From Lacihabitans soyangensis (lineage in GTDB: Bacteria > Bacteroidota > Bacteroidia > Cytophagales > Spirosomataceae): a DNA stretch of 64,000 nucleotides. Below are positions 26,799 to 36,262 of the stretch, in pieces. Position 1 is the stretch's first letter. Each line of letters starts with the position of its first letter. The stretch lies in the NCBI RefSeq assembly GCF_024343775.1, contig NZ_RJUF01000192.1:22920-86919 (forward strand). Reading direction: 5' to 3'. Below the pieces are notes generated by a model. The model searched no databases, was not told the DNA's origin, and saw only the letters and a program-made list of their open reading frames with translations. The translations under genes were made by a program, and so were the position numbers.

Positions 26799-26855
26799 TA
26801 AAGTATGGTCAGACCACAGGTAGGACCTGAAGAATGCCAAAACATCTAGAATCGT

Positions 26856-26890
26856 AAAGCAGAAATTCGAATTCGGATTTCTGCTTTTTT
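26856..26890 (+). terminator. Rho-independent terminator of purH
   Basis: An 11-bp perfect stem (26856-26866 with 26877-26887) with a 10-base loop runs directly into a T-tract. Confidence 0.85.
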
Positions 26891-27000
26891 GTATTCATCA
26901 AAAACAGATTTTCAGACATGAAATGTCAAATCACCAAACAAATGCTTATTTTGCACAAAAAAGCTGATAGCTAAATGCTAAAAGCCAAAAGCTATAAACA

Positions 27001-28395
27001 ATGAAACTACAATTTTACGGAGCGGCTCAACAAGTTACAGGTAGCAAACATCTTTTAACGACCTCAAAAGGCTCAAAAATACTTTTGGATTGTGGGATGT
27101 TTCAAGGTATCGATACTAGCGAAATGAATCTCAATTTTGGGTTTAATCCTGCTGAGGTAGACTATTTGCTGCTTTCTCATGCACACATAGACCACACAGG
27201 ATTGGTACCAAGGTTGGTAAAAAAGGGTTTTAAAGGCCAGATTTTTTGTACTGCAGCCACCAAAAGTCTCTGCGAAATTATGCTGATGGATTCAGCAAGA
27301 ATTCAGGAGCGTGACTTAGAGCGTGTAAACAAGCGAAGAAAGAATAGGGGAGAAGACGAATTAGAACTCCTTTATGAAGAAGAAGATGTCAATGAAGCCT
27401 TGGCATTATTTAATATCGTGAAATTGAATCAGGCCTTCTACTTGGAATCAGGCGTTAGAATAGAATATTTTAATGCTGGACATATTTTGGGAAGTGCAGG
27501 TATTTTGATTCATCTGGAGGAAGAAAATGAAACCAAGAAAATATATTTCACTGGTGATATTGGCCGACCTAACGATAAAATCTTAAGAAGTCCGTCAAGT
27601 TTTCCGCAGGTAGATTATTTAATTTGTGAATCAACTTATGGCGATCGTTTGCACGAACCAGAGCTGGATATGAAAGCTCATTTATTAGATTTGGTTCACA
27701 AAACTTGCGTAGTAAAGCGTGGCAAACTAATCATTCCGGCCTTTGCGGTGGATAGAACGCAAGAATTGGTCTTTGCATTAGACCAACTTGAGTCTGAAGG
27801 TAAATTACCAAGAATCCCCGTTTATGTAGATAGCCCATTGGCTGTTAATGCCACCATGGTCATGAAAAAACATAGGGAAGACTTTAACCCTGATATTCTT
27901 AAATACATAGAAAGAGACGGTGATGCATTTGGTTTTGACAATCTCCATTATGTTACCGAAGTAGAGGATTCAAAAGCACTAAATGAGTCGAAAGAACCTT
28001 GTATAATTATCTCAGCATCAGGCATGGCCGAGGCAGGAAGAATTAAACATCACATAGCCAATAATGTTGAAGATCCCGATAATACTATCCTGATGGTGGG
28101 GTATTGTTCGCCAAATTCTTTGGGTGCTATGCTAAAGACTGGTCAGCCAACTGTCAAAATTTTCGGACAGGAAAAAATCGTAAAGGCCGAAATTGCAGTG
28201 ATGGATTCTTTTTCGGCTCACGCCGATTATTCAGAGATAATTGAATTGTTGAAGTGCCAAGATCCCTCAAAAGTTAAAAATCTATTTTTAGTTCATGGAG
28301 AATACAAAACTCAGCAGGCTTTCAAAGAAAAGCTAAAAGCTGAGGGTTTTAAAAATGTAATAATACCAAGTCAAGCTGAAAGCTTCGCTTTTTAA
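27001..28395 (+). CDS. Metallo-beta-lactamase / beta-CASP RNase-like protein
   Basis: 464 residues. The MBL core has SHAHIDHTG (HxHxDH) near residue 60 and TGDIGRPND. The beta-CASP region carries CESTYGDRLH, then IPAFAVDRTQELVFAL, YVDSPLA, SASGMAEAGRI and the C-terminal HAD and VHGE motifs. This combination is that of CPSF73-like RNA exonucleases/endonucleases in bacteria, in the same superfamily as RNase J. A role in RNA processing is inferred. The next gene starts 14 bp downstream. Confidence 0.9.
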   Translation: MKLQFYGAAQQVTGSKHLLTTSKGSKILLDCGMFQGIDTSEMNLNFGFNPAEVDYLLLSHAHIDHTGLVPRLVKKGFKGQIFCTAATKSLCEIMLMDSARIQERDLERVNKRRKNRGEDELELLYEEEDVNEALALFNIVKLNQAFYLESGVRIEYFNAGHILGSAGILIHLEEENETKKIYFTGDIGRPNDKILRSPSSFPQVDYLICESTYGDRLHEPELDMKAHLLDLVHKTCVVKRGKLIIPAFAVDRTQELVFALDQLESEGKLPRIPVYVDSPLAVNATMVMKKHREDFNPDILKYIERDGDAFGFDNLHYVTEVEDSKALNESKEPCIIISASGMAEAGRIKHHIANNVEDPDNTILMVGYCSPNSLGAMLKTGQPTVKIFGQEKIVKAEIAVMDSFSAHADYSEIIELLKCQDPSKVKNLFLVHGEYKTQQAFKEKLKAEGFKNVIIPSQAESFAF

Positions 28396-28409
28396 ACAAT
28401 GTAAAAATA

Positions 28410-28865
28410 ATGCAAAGAGTATTTCTAATAATCGTGACATTGAGTTTCTTTGGTTTTACATCCTTAGAAATTGTAAAACCTGTAAAATGGAGCTTTTCCA
28501 GCAATCCTACCAAGGCAAGCGTTGGACAGACGGTCGATTTAATTTTTACTGGAAAAATAGACAAAGGCTGGTATTTGTACAGCTCAGAACTAAAAGTTGA
28601 AGGCCCAATGCCCACAGAAGTAGAATTTACGTCCAACGGAACCTTTCAAAAAGTGGGTAAATTGGTACCCGTGAATCCAAAGGAGAAATATGATGAAATT
28701 TGGGCTGGAAAAGTAAATTACTTCGTAAAAGAGGCTAAATTTATCCAGAAAGTTAAGATTCTAAAAACTGGTGCGGTGATTGAAGGAAAGATAGTTTGTC
28801 AAACTTGTACCGAAAAAGATGGGAAATGTGTGCCAAACAAAGACAAGTTTAGCTTTAAGCTTTAA
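28410..28865 (+). CDS. DsbD N-terminal-like domain protein, exported
   Basis: 151 residues with a signal peptide. The remainder resembles the periplasmic N-terminal domain of DsbD (for example KIDKGWYLYSSELKVEGPMPT and WAGKVNYFVKEAKFIQKV). A late CQTC followed by a third Cys (GKCVPN) is typical of this domain in Bacteroidetes stand-alone proteins. It lacks the membrane part of DsbD, so it is probably a binding or redox domain working with another protein. It may be co-transcribed with the beta-CASP gene upstream. Confidence 0.78.
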   Translation: MQRVFLIIVTLSFFGFTSLEIVKPVKWSFSSNPTKASVGQTVDLIFTGKIDKGWYLYSSELKVEGPMPTEVEFTSNGTFQKVGKLVPVNPKEKYDEIWAGKVNYFVKEAKFIQKVKILKTGAVIEGKIVCQTCTEKDGKCVPNKDKFSFKL

Positions 28866-28873
28866 TTGATTCT

Positions 28874-29119
28874 TTAGGAATTTCCGAGACCAATTACTTT
28901 TTGAAGAGTAGCATTGATTTTATCGTATTCCAAAGTCCATCCAAAATTTGTTTCGAGAGATTCTGTGGCTTTATTGTAGGCCAATTGCATTCTAAATTCT
29001 CTTATTTTGGTAAGAACAAGCTTAGAATGTTCTTTATCGTTTTTGGAAATAGCCAACTTGGCTTCTTTTACCAAAACTTTGTTTGCTTTATCAATTTTCG
29101 GTATTTGGCAAGATTTCAT
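28874..29119 (-). CDS. Small protein of unknown function (81 aa)
   Basis: 81 residues from the ATG at 29119, which overlaps the stop of the preceding gene as ATGA. The longer open frame up to 29173 would run deeper into that gene and is unlikely. The sequence is basic, lacks a signal peptide and is mainly helical (NKVLVKEAKLAISKNDKEHS, LTKIREFRMQL). No family is recognised. The coupling suggests it works with the 318-residue exported protein. Confidence 0.55.
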   Translation of the reverse strand: MKSCQIPKIDKANKVLVKEAKLAISKNDKEHSKLVLTKIREFRMQLAYNKATESLETNFGWTLEYDKINATLQKVIGLGNS

Positions 29120-30072
29120 TTTATACTTGAAGGAAAAATTTCTAAATCCTTTACCAATTCTGGGGAAGTCCATTTGCTTCTATCTAGTACCAAAGATTGT
29201 ATGGCACCACCAGTTGTTTTATATTCATTTTCGGTGGTTTGTGCCACTTCGCTTTCGAAAACCAGAGCCGTTTTTCCTTCTTTTAGTACAATTTTATAAA
29301 CGTCGTATTTGGCCGAATGGCTGATAATTGGTAGACCAAATTTCTGTTCCAAATCCAAATCGATATATGTACGAATCTCATCAATTTTTGCCCAAAAAGG
29401 AGTAAATAAGGAAGGGCCGGCATTTCCTTTTGGAATAATTTTATATAATGTATAACCGCTATTTGCGACTATTTTCTTTGGAATTGAGCTACCACTGATT
29501 ACTATAGATTCCACAAATTGCGGTGCAGCTGCTTCAGTTTTCATATCTTCAATTATACTTTTTTTCAAATCCGAAGGATTTATCCCGAAGGTTTTGAAGG
29601 AGGAAGAATTGCCTAGGCTATCAAAATTAAACCTTAAACTATCGGCCCACCAAGTACGCTTTAAAAATACGATATTTTTATAATTTGTATCGCCGTTTAT
29701 TTCATTTTTGAGATAGTTAAATCTACTTGGATTTCTGTTTAAAAATGCGGCTGTTTTTCGTAACACCATTGCCATTTTTCTTAAACTATCATCGGCAATA
29801 CAAACTCTCCAAGCATTCACTAATCCTTTTTCGCCAAAAAAATTCTCCAAAGAGCTTGTAGAGAAATCATTTTTAAAAGTTACTTTTTCTAAAGAATCTC
29901 GTAAGTTTTTATCAATTAAATAATTAAGAGAATCAAGGTGGTTGGATGCGTAGTCAAAGCTATCTGTTTTGGAAACTGATATTTTCGAAGTTACCTCAAA
30001 TACTGCATTTTGACCGGTAACAAATAAACATACTGAAAAATAGGTACTTAATAATAGAATTGCTTTTCGCAT
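29116..30072 (-). CDS. Exported protein of unknown function (318 aa)
   Basis: 318 residues with a signal peptide (cleavage near VTGQ). The middle region has many Ser/Asn/Asp residues and a WWADSLRFNFDSL stretch. The C-terminal third (VANSGYTLYKIIPKG, EIRTYIDLDLEQKF, YDVYKIVLKEGKTALVFE) has beta character. No family is recognised. It begins a two-gene unit with the 81-residue protein, on the strand opposite the DsbD-like gene. Confidence 0.6.
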   Translation of the reverse strand: MRKAILLLSTYFSVCLFVTGQNAVFEVTSKISVSKTDSFDYASNHLDSLNYLIDKNLRDSLEKVTFKNDFSTSSLENFFGEKGLVNAWRVCIADDSLRKMAMVLRKTAAFLNRNPSRFNYLKNEINGDTNYKNIVFLKRTWWADSLRFNFDSLGNSSSFKTFGINPSDLKKSIIEDMKTEAAAPQFVESIVISGSSIPKKIVANSGYTLYKIIPKGNAGPSLFTPFWAKIDEIRTYIDLDLEQKFGLPIISHSAKYDVYKIVLKEGKTALVFESEVAQTTENEYKTTGGAIQSLVLDRSKWTSPELVKDLEIFPSSIK

Positions 30073-30245
30073 TGAATTTTATAAAATGGCTATACGTCAA
30101 AATTAGCACATTTCTTACAAATCCCTCACAGATTTAAGAATGTTAGACATGGCTTTAAATTAAGTGCTTATGGTTAGTTCTATTTTTAAAAGGGGATTTA
30201 ATTAGTGCAATTGCTCTATAAATATAAGGATTTTGCCTTATAAGT

Positions 30246-31727
30246 TTATACTCTTTTAGGTTCCAATTCCCTCCCCTCAAATAAATCTAACCGCATGTTC
30301 ACGCAGGCCGGAATTTCGTCCTCATAATGGGTAACAAAAACCAAGGTTTTATTTTGATGAACGGCAATTTCATTCAGAACTGTCCTAAAAAAGACCATTT
30401 GGTTATAATCTAAGCCTTGACACGGTTCGTCGAGAATTAGCAATGCGGGATTTTTCACTAAGGCCCTAGCCAAAAATACCAGTCTTTGTTGTCCAAAAGA
30501 CAATTGATTGAGTTTTCTGTCTTTTACTTCAGCGAGATTAACCAACCTCAAGTATAGTTCGGTTAGCTCCATCTGTTGTTCGGTGAGTTTTTGAAACAGT
30601 CCGGCCGAATCAAAAAATCCAGATGCCACCACTTTCCAAACCGTACAGTTTTTGTTGAAATAAAGATGAAGCTCGGGCGACACAAAGCCCATTTTTTTCT
30701 TTAAATCCCATATACTTTCACCACTGCCTCGTTTTTTGTCAAAAAGAAACAATTGGTTTTGGTAACATTGTGGATTGTCTCCCGTTATGAGCGATAAGAG
30801 CGAGCTTTTTCCCGACCCATTTGACCCCATCAGTGCCCATTTCTCACCGTTTTTAACTTCCCAATTAATATCTTGCAGTACTAGTTTACTGCCGTATTTC
30901 ACATGGCCATCATTGATTTTTATGGCCGTTTCAAAACTATCAAATTGACGAATAGATAAACTTTCTATTTTCTTCAGAACTTCACCGTCTATACTATAAG
31001 ATTTGGAGGATTTTGGGACAAAATCAGTTAGTTTTCCTGAAAATAACACTCTGCCTTTTTCCAAAAATAGTGCTTTTTCAAATTTTTCTGGAATATCATG
31101 AGCATTCGCGACCAGTATAATTTGAGTTTCTGTAAAGTCCGATAGTAACAACTTTAACTCTGCCCGACTTTTTATGTCTAATCCTGTAAACGGGTTGTCT
31201 AAAAGCAATATGTCTGGTTTCTTCAAAAGGGCACTGGCTATTAATGTCCTGCGAGTTTCTCCATTAGATAGTGAAGTGAGTTTTTGATGAAGTAAGTGTT
31301 CTAGCTTTAACTTTTGTACAATTAATGCCAGCCAATCCTCCGAATACAGAGGCAGTTTTGTTTCGACAGAGTTTTCATTTATAGTACCGATTGGCACGAC
31401 CTGATTTTGCAGAACTTCATAGACGGTCGGCCCCAATTCTGCATCTTGAGAATTGAATCTTTGTTGATAATATTGATAAACAGGCCCAACCAATCTGTGA
31501 AAACTATAGTCTCGATTTACACTTACTATTTTCTTTGATTTGTCTTTTTCTATTTTGCCTTTACTTGGAAAAACAGAACCAGCTATGGCATCCAAAAATG
31601 TACTTTTGCCTGAACCGCTTTCGCCTAAAACCACTAGATTTTCATTGTTTTCACTTTGAAAATTGAAGTCAGAAAGAATGGTAAAGTTGTTTTTAGAAAT
31701 TTCTACATTTTTGAAAACGACGGACAT
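30246..31727 (-). CDS. Two-domain ABC ATPase (ModF/PhrA type)
   Basis: 493 residues with two complete ABC cassettes and no membrane segment. The first has Walker A GESGSGKST near residue 35, signature LSNGETR and Walker B LLLDNP. The second has GSNGSGKSS near residue 300, signature LSFGQQR and LLILDEP. Duplicated soluble ATPases of this layout are annotated as ModF or photorepair protein PhrA; the real role is not established. No permease gene adjoins it, so a transport role is doubtful. It is divergent from the carbamoyltransferase gene. Confidence 0.82.
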   Translation of the reverse strand: MSVVFKNVEISKNNFTILSDFNFQSENNENLVVLGESGSGKSTFLDAIAGSVFPSKGKIEKDKSKKIVSVNRDYSFHRLVGPVYQYYQQRFNSQDAELGPTVYEVLQNQVVPIGTINENSVETKLPLYSEDWLALIVQKLKLEHLLHQKLTSLSNGETRRTLIASALLKKPDILLLDNPFTGLDIKSRAELKLLLSDFTETQIILVANAHDIPEKFEKALFLEKGRVLFSGKLTDFVPKSSKSYSIDGEVLKKIESLSIRQFDSFETAIKINDGHVKYGSKLVLQDINWEVKNGEKWALMGSNGSGKSSLLSLITGDNPQCYQNQLFLFDKKRGSGESIWDLKKKMGFVSPELHLYFNKNCTVWKVVASGFFDSAGLFQKLTEQQMELTELYLRLVNLAEVKDRKLNQLSFGQQRLVFLARALVKNPALLILDEPCQGLDYNQMVFFRTVLNEIAVHQNKTLVFVTHYEDEIPACVNMRLDLFEGRELEPKRV

Positions 31728-31806
31728 AATTTATGGTTTTTCGGGGCAAATTAAGAGATTTTTCAATTTTTTCTTTCTCGATGAAGCTTTAAAATTGCTT
31801 TAAAGC

Positions 31807-31814
31807 TACATTTG
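31807..31814 (+). promoter_or_regulatory. Candidate -7 box of the carbamoyltransferase gene
   Basis: TACATTTG matches TAnnTTTG exactly and lies 29 bp before the ATG at 31844. No clear -33 box at the usual distance. Confidence 0.35.
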
Positions 31815-31843
31815 TTCAATTTTTATCAAGCGTATAACAAGAA

Positions 31844-32797
31844 ATGAAGCATTTTATAAATCTCAATGACGTTTCAGACGTAACCGAACTCGTAAAACTA
31901 GGATTAGAACAAAAAGCTAATCCGTTTGCCAATAAACATTTGGGATTAAACAAAACTATAGGGCTTTTGTTTTTCAACTCAAGCTTACGCACGCGTATTT
32001 CTACCCAAAAAGCGGCGATGAATCTTGGAATGAACGTCATAGTGATGAATGTTGGGTCGGATTCGTGGCAACTGGAGTTTGAGGATGGCGTCATAATGGA
32101 TCAGGGAAAAGCCGAACATATCAAAGAAGCGGCAGCGGTTTTGGGTCAATATTGTGATATTATTGCCGTAAGGGCTTTTGCAGAGTTGAAAGACCGTAAT
32201 GATGACTACAAAGAAACAGTTTTGGAGAGTTTTAGGAAATATGCTGGAGTGCCAATCATCAATTTGGAGTCTGCTACACGACATCCTTGTCAATCTTTGG
32301 CCGATTTGATTACCATCGAAGAGCTTAAAACCAAGGAAAAACCGAAAGTAGTACTCACTTGGGCACCGCATTTTAAACCACTTCCTCAGGCGGTGGGCAA
32401 TTCGTTTGCTGAATGGGTTCTTATGACTGATTATGAATTCGTGATAGCCAATCCTGAAGGATATGATTTATCGCCAGAAATCAGAAAAAATGCTAAAGTC
32501 GTCCACTCTCAAGAGGAAGCCTTTGCTGGTGCAGATTTTATTTATGCCAAAAACTGGTCGTCGTATGAGCAATACGGACAAGTACTCACACAAGACCCTT
32601 CTTGGAAAATTACGCCAGAAAAAATGGCTCTGACCAACAATGCCAAGTTCATGCATTGTTTGCCTGTTAGACGTGGCCTAAAGGTATCTGACGAAGTTTT
32701 GGATGCTGATTACTCAGCTGTTATCCAACAAGCAGGAAACCGCGTTTGGTCTGTACAGGCAGTTATTAAGCAGATTTTGGAGGGATTGGCCGTTTAA
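31844..32797 (+). CDS. Acetyl- or succinylornithine carbamoyltransferase
   Basis: 317 residues. Carbamoyl-phosphate site SSLRTR (residues 46-51, Ser for Thr), HPCQSL in the middle and HCLPVRRG near the C-terminus mark the carbamoyltransferase fold. The LEFEDGVIMDQGKAEHIKEA segment belongs to the Bacteroidetes/Xanthomonas type acting on N-acetyl- or N-succinyl-L-ornithine rather than ornithine. Published work uses a residue near position 90 to separate the two; here it is Ala, so I leave the substrate open. Role: arginine biosynthesis through acylated intermediates. It is alone on its strand. Confidence 0.88.
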   Translation: MKHFINLNDVSDVTELVKLGLEQKANPFANKHLGLNKTIGLLFFNSSLRTRISTQKAAMNLGMNVIVMNVGSDSWQLEFEDGVIMDQGKAEHIKEAAAVLGQYCDIIAVRAFAELKDRNDDYKETVLESFRKYAGVPIINLESATRHPCQSLADLITIEELKTKEKPKVVLTWAPHFKPLPQAVGNSFAEWVLMTDYEFVIANPEGYDLSPEIRKNAKVVHSQEEAFAGADFIYAKNWSSYEQYGQVLTQDPSWKITPEKMALTNNAKFMHCLPVRRGLKVSDEVLDADYSAVIQQAGNRVWSVQAVIKQILEGLAV

Positions 32798-32961
32798 ATG
32801 GCACGCAGATGACGCAGATGCATGCAACACTGATTTTTAAGGATTTTTTATTCCTTTTAGTAGTGTATAAGGGGCTCTACAAGAAGGTATGAGTTTTAAA
32901 AAAAATTTCTCATAAAGCTACAGTCTGCCTTAATGTTTTGGGAAGTTTCAGTTGGGACGTG

Positions 32962-33036
32962 GCTTCGACAGGCTCAGCCTGACAGCGGTTGTCTCCCTGA
33001 GCTTGTCGAAGTGTCTCCCTGAGCTTGTCGAAGGGG
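32962..33036. repeat. Dispersed repeats with core ctgagcttgtcgaag
   Basis: Two direct copies of a 21-bp unit (about 32992-33012 and 33013-33033, core tctccctgagcttgtcgaag) and one inverted, slightly different copy (32963-32983) lie in the 434-bp gap between the carbamoyltransferase and DJ-1/PfpI genes. The repeat sequence is not similar to the neighbouring genes. This kind of CCTGAGCTTGTCGAAG unit is common and dispersed in Bacteroidetes genomes. Confidence 0.65.
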
Positions 33037-33099
33037 CGTTTTGTTATATATTTGACATTTTTTATTAGATTGGTTACCCAAAAGTGCCATTGAGTTAGC

Positions 33100-33134
33100 A
33101 AGAGTTGACAACTTTCTAAAAGTTGTCAACTCTT
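33100..33134. other. 15-bp perfect hairpin without T-run
   Basis: Arms 33100-33114 and 33120-33134 pair perfectly around a 5-base loop. Neither side has a T-run, so it is not an ordinary terminator. It lies in the same gap as the dispersed repeats, 100 bp before the DJ-1/PfpI gene, with a further -7-like box TATATTTG at 33198-33205. Confidence 0.55.
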
Positions 33135-33231
33135 AATATCTAAAACTCCGTTTACCCTATACAATCAACCATTAGCGGAACTTCATTTGGAATTTTTTAT
33201 ATTTGTTCTTTATTCAACCTAATTTAATACA

Positions 33232-33795
33232 ATGTCAAAGAAAGGAAAAATTCTTATTATTACTGGTGATGCTGGCGAAGGTTACGAGTGTTTATATGGC
33301 AAACACCGCTTTGAAGAAGCTGGTTATGAGTCTGTTATTGCTGCACCAAGTGTAAAAAGGCTCAATTTGGTCATCCATGATTTTGAGCCGGGCTGGGATA
33401 CTTATGTTGAAAAACCTGGGTATTTGGTGGAGTCTGACATTGCGTTTGATGATGTAAAAGTTGAAGAATATTTGGCCGTTTTGATTTTGGGTGGAAGAGC
33501 ACCCGAGTTTTTACGACACAATGATAAAGTGATAGAAATTGTAAGAGCATTTGACAAAGCCGATAAATTTATCTTCTCTATTTGCCATGGAATTCAGATT
33601 CTCACGGCCGCTGGTTTGGTTAAAGGCAAAACTGTTACTTGCTACGAAAACGTACGTTTCGAAGTAGAAGCCTGTGGAGGCAATTTTGTAGGTAAAAACG
33701 AAGCTGTTAGAGACGGAAGATACGTTTCTGGTCAAACGTGGCAATCGCACCCAGATTTTTATAGAATGGTTTTTGAGTGTTTGGGGGAGGGGTGA
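33232..33795 (+). CDS. DJ-1/PfpI family protein
   Basis: 187 residues of the glutamine-amidotransferase-like fold. The nucleophile elbow is SICHGIQILTAAGL (Cys in CHG) and the partner acid lies in AVLILGGRAPEFLR. The segment KGKTVTCYENVRFEVEACGG is conserved in PfpI-type proteins. Members are proteases, deglycases or glyoxalases, and the reaction cannot be decided from sequence. It is preceded by a -7-like box 26 bp upstream and is probably monocistronic. Confidence 0.87.
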   Translation: MSKKGKILIITGDAGEGYECLYGKHRFEEAGYESVIAAPSVKRLNLVIHDFEPGWDTYVEKPGYLVESDIAFDDVKVEEYLAVLILGGRAPEFLRHNDKVIEIVRAFDKADKFIFSICHGIQILTAAGLVKGKTVTCYENVRFEVEACGGNFVGKNEAVRDGRYVSGQTWQSHPDFYRMVFECLGEG

Positions 33796-33872
33796 TAATA
33801 ATAATAGGTAGTTGATTAGAAGGCCGATGGCATCCAATTCAAAGTCGGAAGACTAAGCATAGTTGAACTAAC

Positions 33873-34562
33873 TTAATATAAGTAAGTGTTATTTATTGGT
33901 ACCTTTTGCAAGGATATTTGCTTAATGTAAGAATTTTCGATTACCATCAGTTTTCTTTTTACAGCATCGAAAACCAAAACTTTGGCATCACTACTTTTTG
34001 CAATATAGTTGTTGGCTGAAATTACAATTATTTTATTGTCTAAAAGTTCAATTTGTCCATTAAACGTTCTTTTGTCAAAGAAATTTAATATTGCAATAGT
34101 TAATAAAAACATTGTTGTAGCTACTACGATTACATGCGTATTGAAAACTTTATGCTTCTTATTAGAAAGCCATTTAAAATACACTTTGTCTAAAACTAAG
34201 ATACCAATTAGTAAAAGCCCGATGATGAACCACAAAACTAAAGAATGAGATATATTAATCACTTTAATAAATATCCATCCGGTACAAAAATATATACCCA
34301 TGTAGTTATAAGACTTGTCCTCTGATAATTGGTATTTATGAAATCTTTCAATTATGAACATTATCAGTAAAATTATGAATATAAAATCACTGAAAAGCAA
34401 GCCCAAGGATTCTCCAATTATATCTTGAATTCCAAAGTACAACCAAATGTCTATTCCTTCAAAAGAATATAAATTCATTATGATAAATGACATTAATATG
34501 GTTATTAGAAATGAATACTCTGATAATTTTTTGATAATTTTGGCAATTTCTAGATGCTCCAT
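33873..34562 (-). CDS. Membrane protein of unknown function (229 aa)
   Basis: 229 residues with about five membrane segments in residues 15-165 (for example FLITILMSFIIMNLYSF, FIFIILLIMFII, LVLWFIIGLLLIGILVL, TTMFLLTIAILNFF). A C-terminal soluble part of about 60 residues is rich in Val and Lys. No family is recognised. Neighbours give no operon evidence, and the gene is separated from the NeuD-type gene by about 100 bp. Confidence 0.6.
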   Translation of the reverse strand: MEHLEIAKIIKKLSEYSFLITILMSFIIMNLYSFEGIDIWLYFGIQDIIGESLGLLFSDFIFIILLIMFIIERFHKYQLSEDKSYNYMGIYFCTGWIFIKVINISHSLVLWFIIGLLLIGILVLDKVYFKWLSNKKHKVFNTHVIVVATTMFLLTIAILNFFDKRTFNGQIELLDNKIIVISANNYIAKSSDAKVLVFDAVKRKLMVIENSYIKQISLQKVPINNTYLY

Positions 34563-34667
34563 TGAGATTTTCAGGTTTATTTACTAGCTATTCAGGTCCA
34601 CACTTTGACCTATTCCCTACTTCAAAATAAGATAAAGAGGATTTTCAATTCGAAATTACAAACTTCT

Positions 34668-35306
34668 TCACTTCCCAACCGCCACAGCAGGGTTTCCAAA
34701 AACAGTTGCTTCTTCTTTTACGTCTTCAATGACAACAGAACCGGCACCAATTCGTGCGTTTTTGCCGATTTTTATGCCTGAAACTATTATGGCTCCACTT
34801 CCTATGAAGGCTCCGTTTTCTATTGTTACTTCGGCATTTATAATTGCTCCGTTGCCAATTTCTACAAATTCGCCAACTTCGGCTTGGGTGTCAACTACTG
34901 CATTTGAGAGAATTACCGTGTGATTTCCTATTTTTGAGCCTTGGTTTATTACTGCTCCTGCGGCTATCAATATTCCATGTCCAAGTTCAGCGTCTTCAGA
35001 AACTATTGCTTTTCCATGTATGGCATTCACGGGCATAGTTTTTCTTCTTTCCAAAAGCATTTTTACTACTTTCTCTTTGTGGGTTTTGTTTTCTAAGGCC
35101 ACAAAAGCCTCAGTTTTATTGCCGATGATTTTCAAAAAGCCGTCGTCTGCTGGATCTCCAAGAACCAAAACTTCAGAGATTTCGGTATTATGAAGTTTTT
35201 GATTATCGTCCAGAAAGCCATAAATAAGGACTTCGTTGCTACTGAAAATGTCAAGAGCTATTCTTCCCAAGTTTCCAGCACCAAATATCACCACAGGGTT
35301 TTTCAT
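34668..35306 (-). CDS. NeuD/PglD-family sugar O-acyltransferase
   Basis: 212 residues. A PglD-type N-terminal Rossmann-like domain starts with VIFGAGNLGRIALDI. Residues about 90-205 form a left-handed beta helix from hexapeptide repeats (for example GHGILIAAGAVINQGSKIG, ENGAFIGSGAIIVSG, NARIGAGSVVIEDV). These enzymes acetylate sugars for lipopolysaccharide, capsule or glycoprotein. The sugar is unknown. Monocistronic. Confidence 0.85.
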   Translation of the reverse strand: MKNPVVIFGAGNLGRIALDIFSSNEVLIYGFLDDNQKLHNTEISEVLVLGDPADDGFLKIIGNKTEAFVALENKTHKEKVVKMLLERRKTMPVNAIHGKAIVSEDAELGHGILIAAGAVINQGSKIGNHTVILSNAVVDTQAEVGEFVEIGNGAIINAEVTIENGAFIGSGAIIVSGIKIGKNARIGAGSVVIEDVKEEATVFGNPAVAVGK

Positions 35307-35377
35307 AAAATTCTATTTTTTTGCAAAACTAATGAGGAATACCCACTAAACTAAGAGAATAGGGTAGAAAATGGCTT

Positions 35378-36262
35378 TTAACCTCGCCCGCTTTTTAATT
35401 CTTCCTTGTAAATTTTTCTTTGATTTTTGAATGTATTAGCTGCAAAATCAAACAATATATTGAAGGCAAAAGGAATGTGGTCAGAAAGTATGCCTCCGTA
35501 AATGGCTTGGTCAAATTCCTTGAGGGCTTCGTCAAGTCGTTCGTTTTCAAGGGTCTTTGTTATCTCGGAGGTGGTCATGGTAGAGTAAGGTTTTTTAAGC
35601 AACCACTCCAAATGGTTTTTCCACAGTACCAGTCCGTTTTCTATATTCTTAAAGTTTTTTGGGGTTTTGCTCAGTTTCTTGTAGGCTGTCGCAAACTTTT
35701 GTTGTTTTTGGTTAAATCGCCAAACCAAAATGCTTCTGTATATTATTTTTCCAAACAAAGCCCAAAACAAACCAACTGAAATAAGCAAAACAACAACATA
35801 ATAAAGAAACTTTGGGAAGTTAAAATCCAGCGGTACATCAAAGTAACCAGTTGATTTTTTGATGATTGGATTTTTGAAATCCTGAGAGTCTAAAGAGGAT
35901 TTCAATTTTACTGTGGCAATATTCGAAAAAATTTTCGTCTTTGAGCGAATACTCTGAACGGGTAACGATAAAGAATAACTGGTATCCACTTTAAAAGTTA
36001 TGAGTTTGTAAACTACGCTGTCTAAACTTCGGCCACCCTGAGTTTTTGTTGGGAAATAATCAATATCTACAAGTTCAAATGGTTTAAAATTAGACGTGGA
36101 GTCAGGAAACAGTAAGTCAGTTTTGCCAGAATGCAGAAAAGTTAGCGAAAATGCAATGGGTTTACCTATGGACAAAGAGTCGCTTTCGAAGTAGGCTTTG
36201 GGTTTTTGAGAAAAACCAAAATGCGTCAAAAGAATAAACATAAAGACGTAAGCGTTTCTCAT
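35378..36262 (-). CDS. BatD-like / DUF4381-like membrane protein
   Basis: 294 residues with a signal peptide, a beta-rich periplasmic N-terminal half, one membrane helix (about 150-170, FLYYVVVLLISVGLFWALFG) and a helical cytoplasmic tail. This layout matches the BatD-like proteins that accompany DUF58 proteins in Bacteroidetes. Its start overlaps the stop of the DUF58 gene by 4 bp, so they are translationally coupled. Function in the pair is thought to be envelope stress tolerance; here it is inferred from the layout. Confidence 0.65.
   Translation of the reverse strand: MRNAYVFMFILLTHFGFSQKPKAYFESDSLSIGKPIAFSLTFLHSGKTDLLFPDSTSNFKPFELVDIDYFPTKTQGGRSLDSVVYKLITFKVDTSYSLSLPVQSIRSKTKIFSNIATVKLKSSLDSQDFKNPIIKKSTGYFDVPLDFNFPKFLYYVVVLLISVGLFWALFGKIIYRSILVWRFNQKQQKFATAYKKLSKTPKNFKNIENGLVLWKNHLEWLLKKPYSTMTTSEITKTLENERLDEALKEFDQAIYGGILSDHIPFAFNILFDFAANTFKNQRKIYKEELKSGRG

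Noticed and set aside
28874..29173. Longer version of the small gene starting at 29173
   Set aside because: The ATG at 29119 overlaps the upstream stop as ATGA, which is the better translation start.
30246..31727. ABC transporter importer or exporter
   Set aside because: Two soluble ATPase domains, no membrane domain and no permease next to it; kept as a two-domain ABC ATPase.
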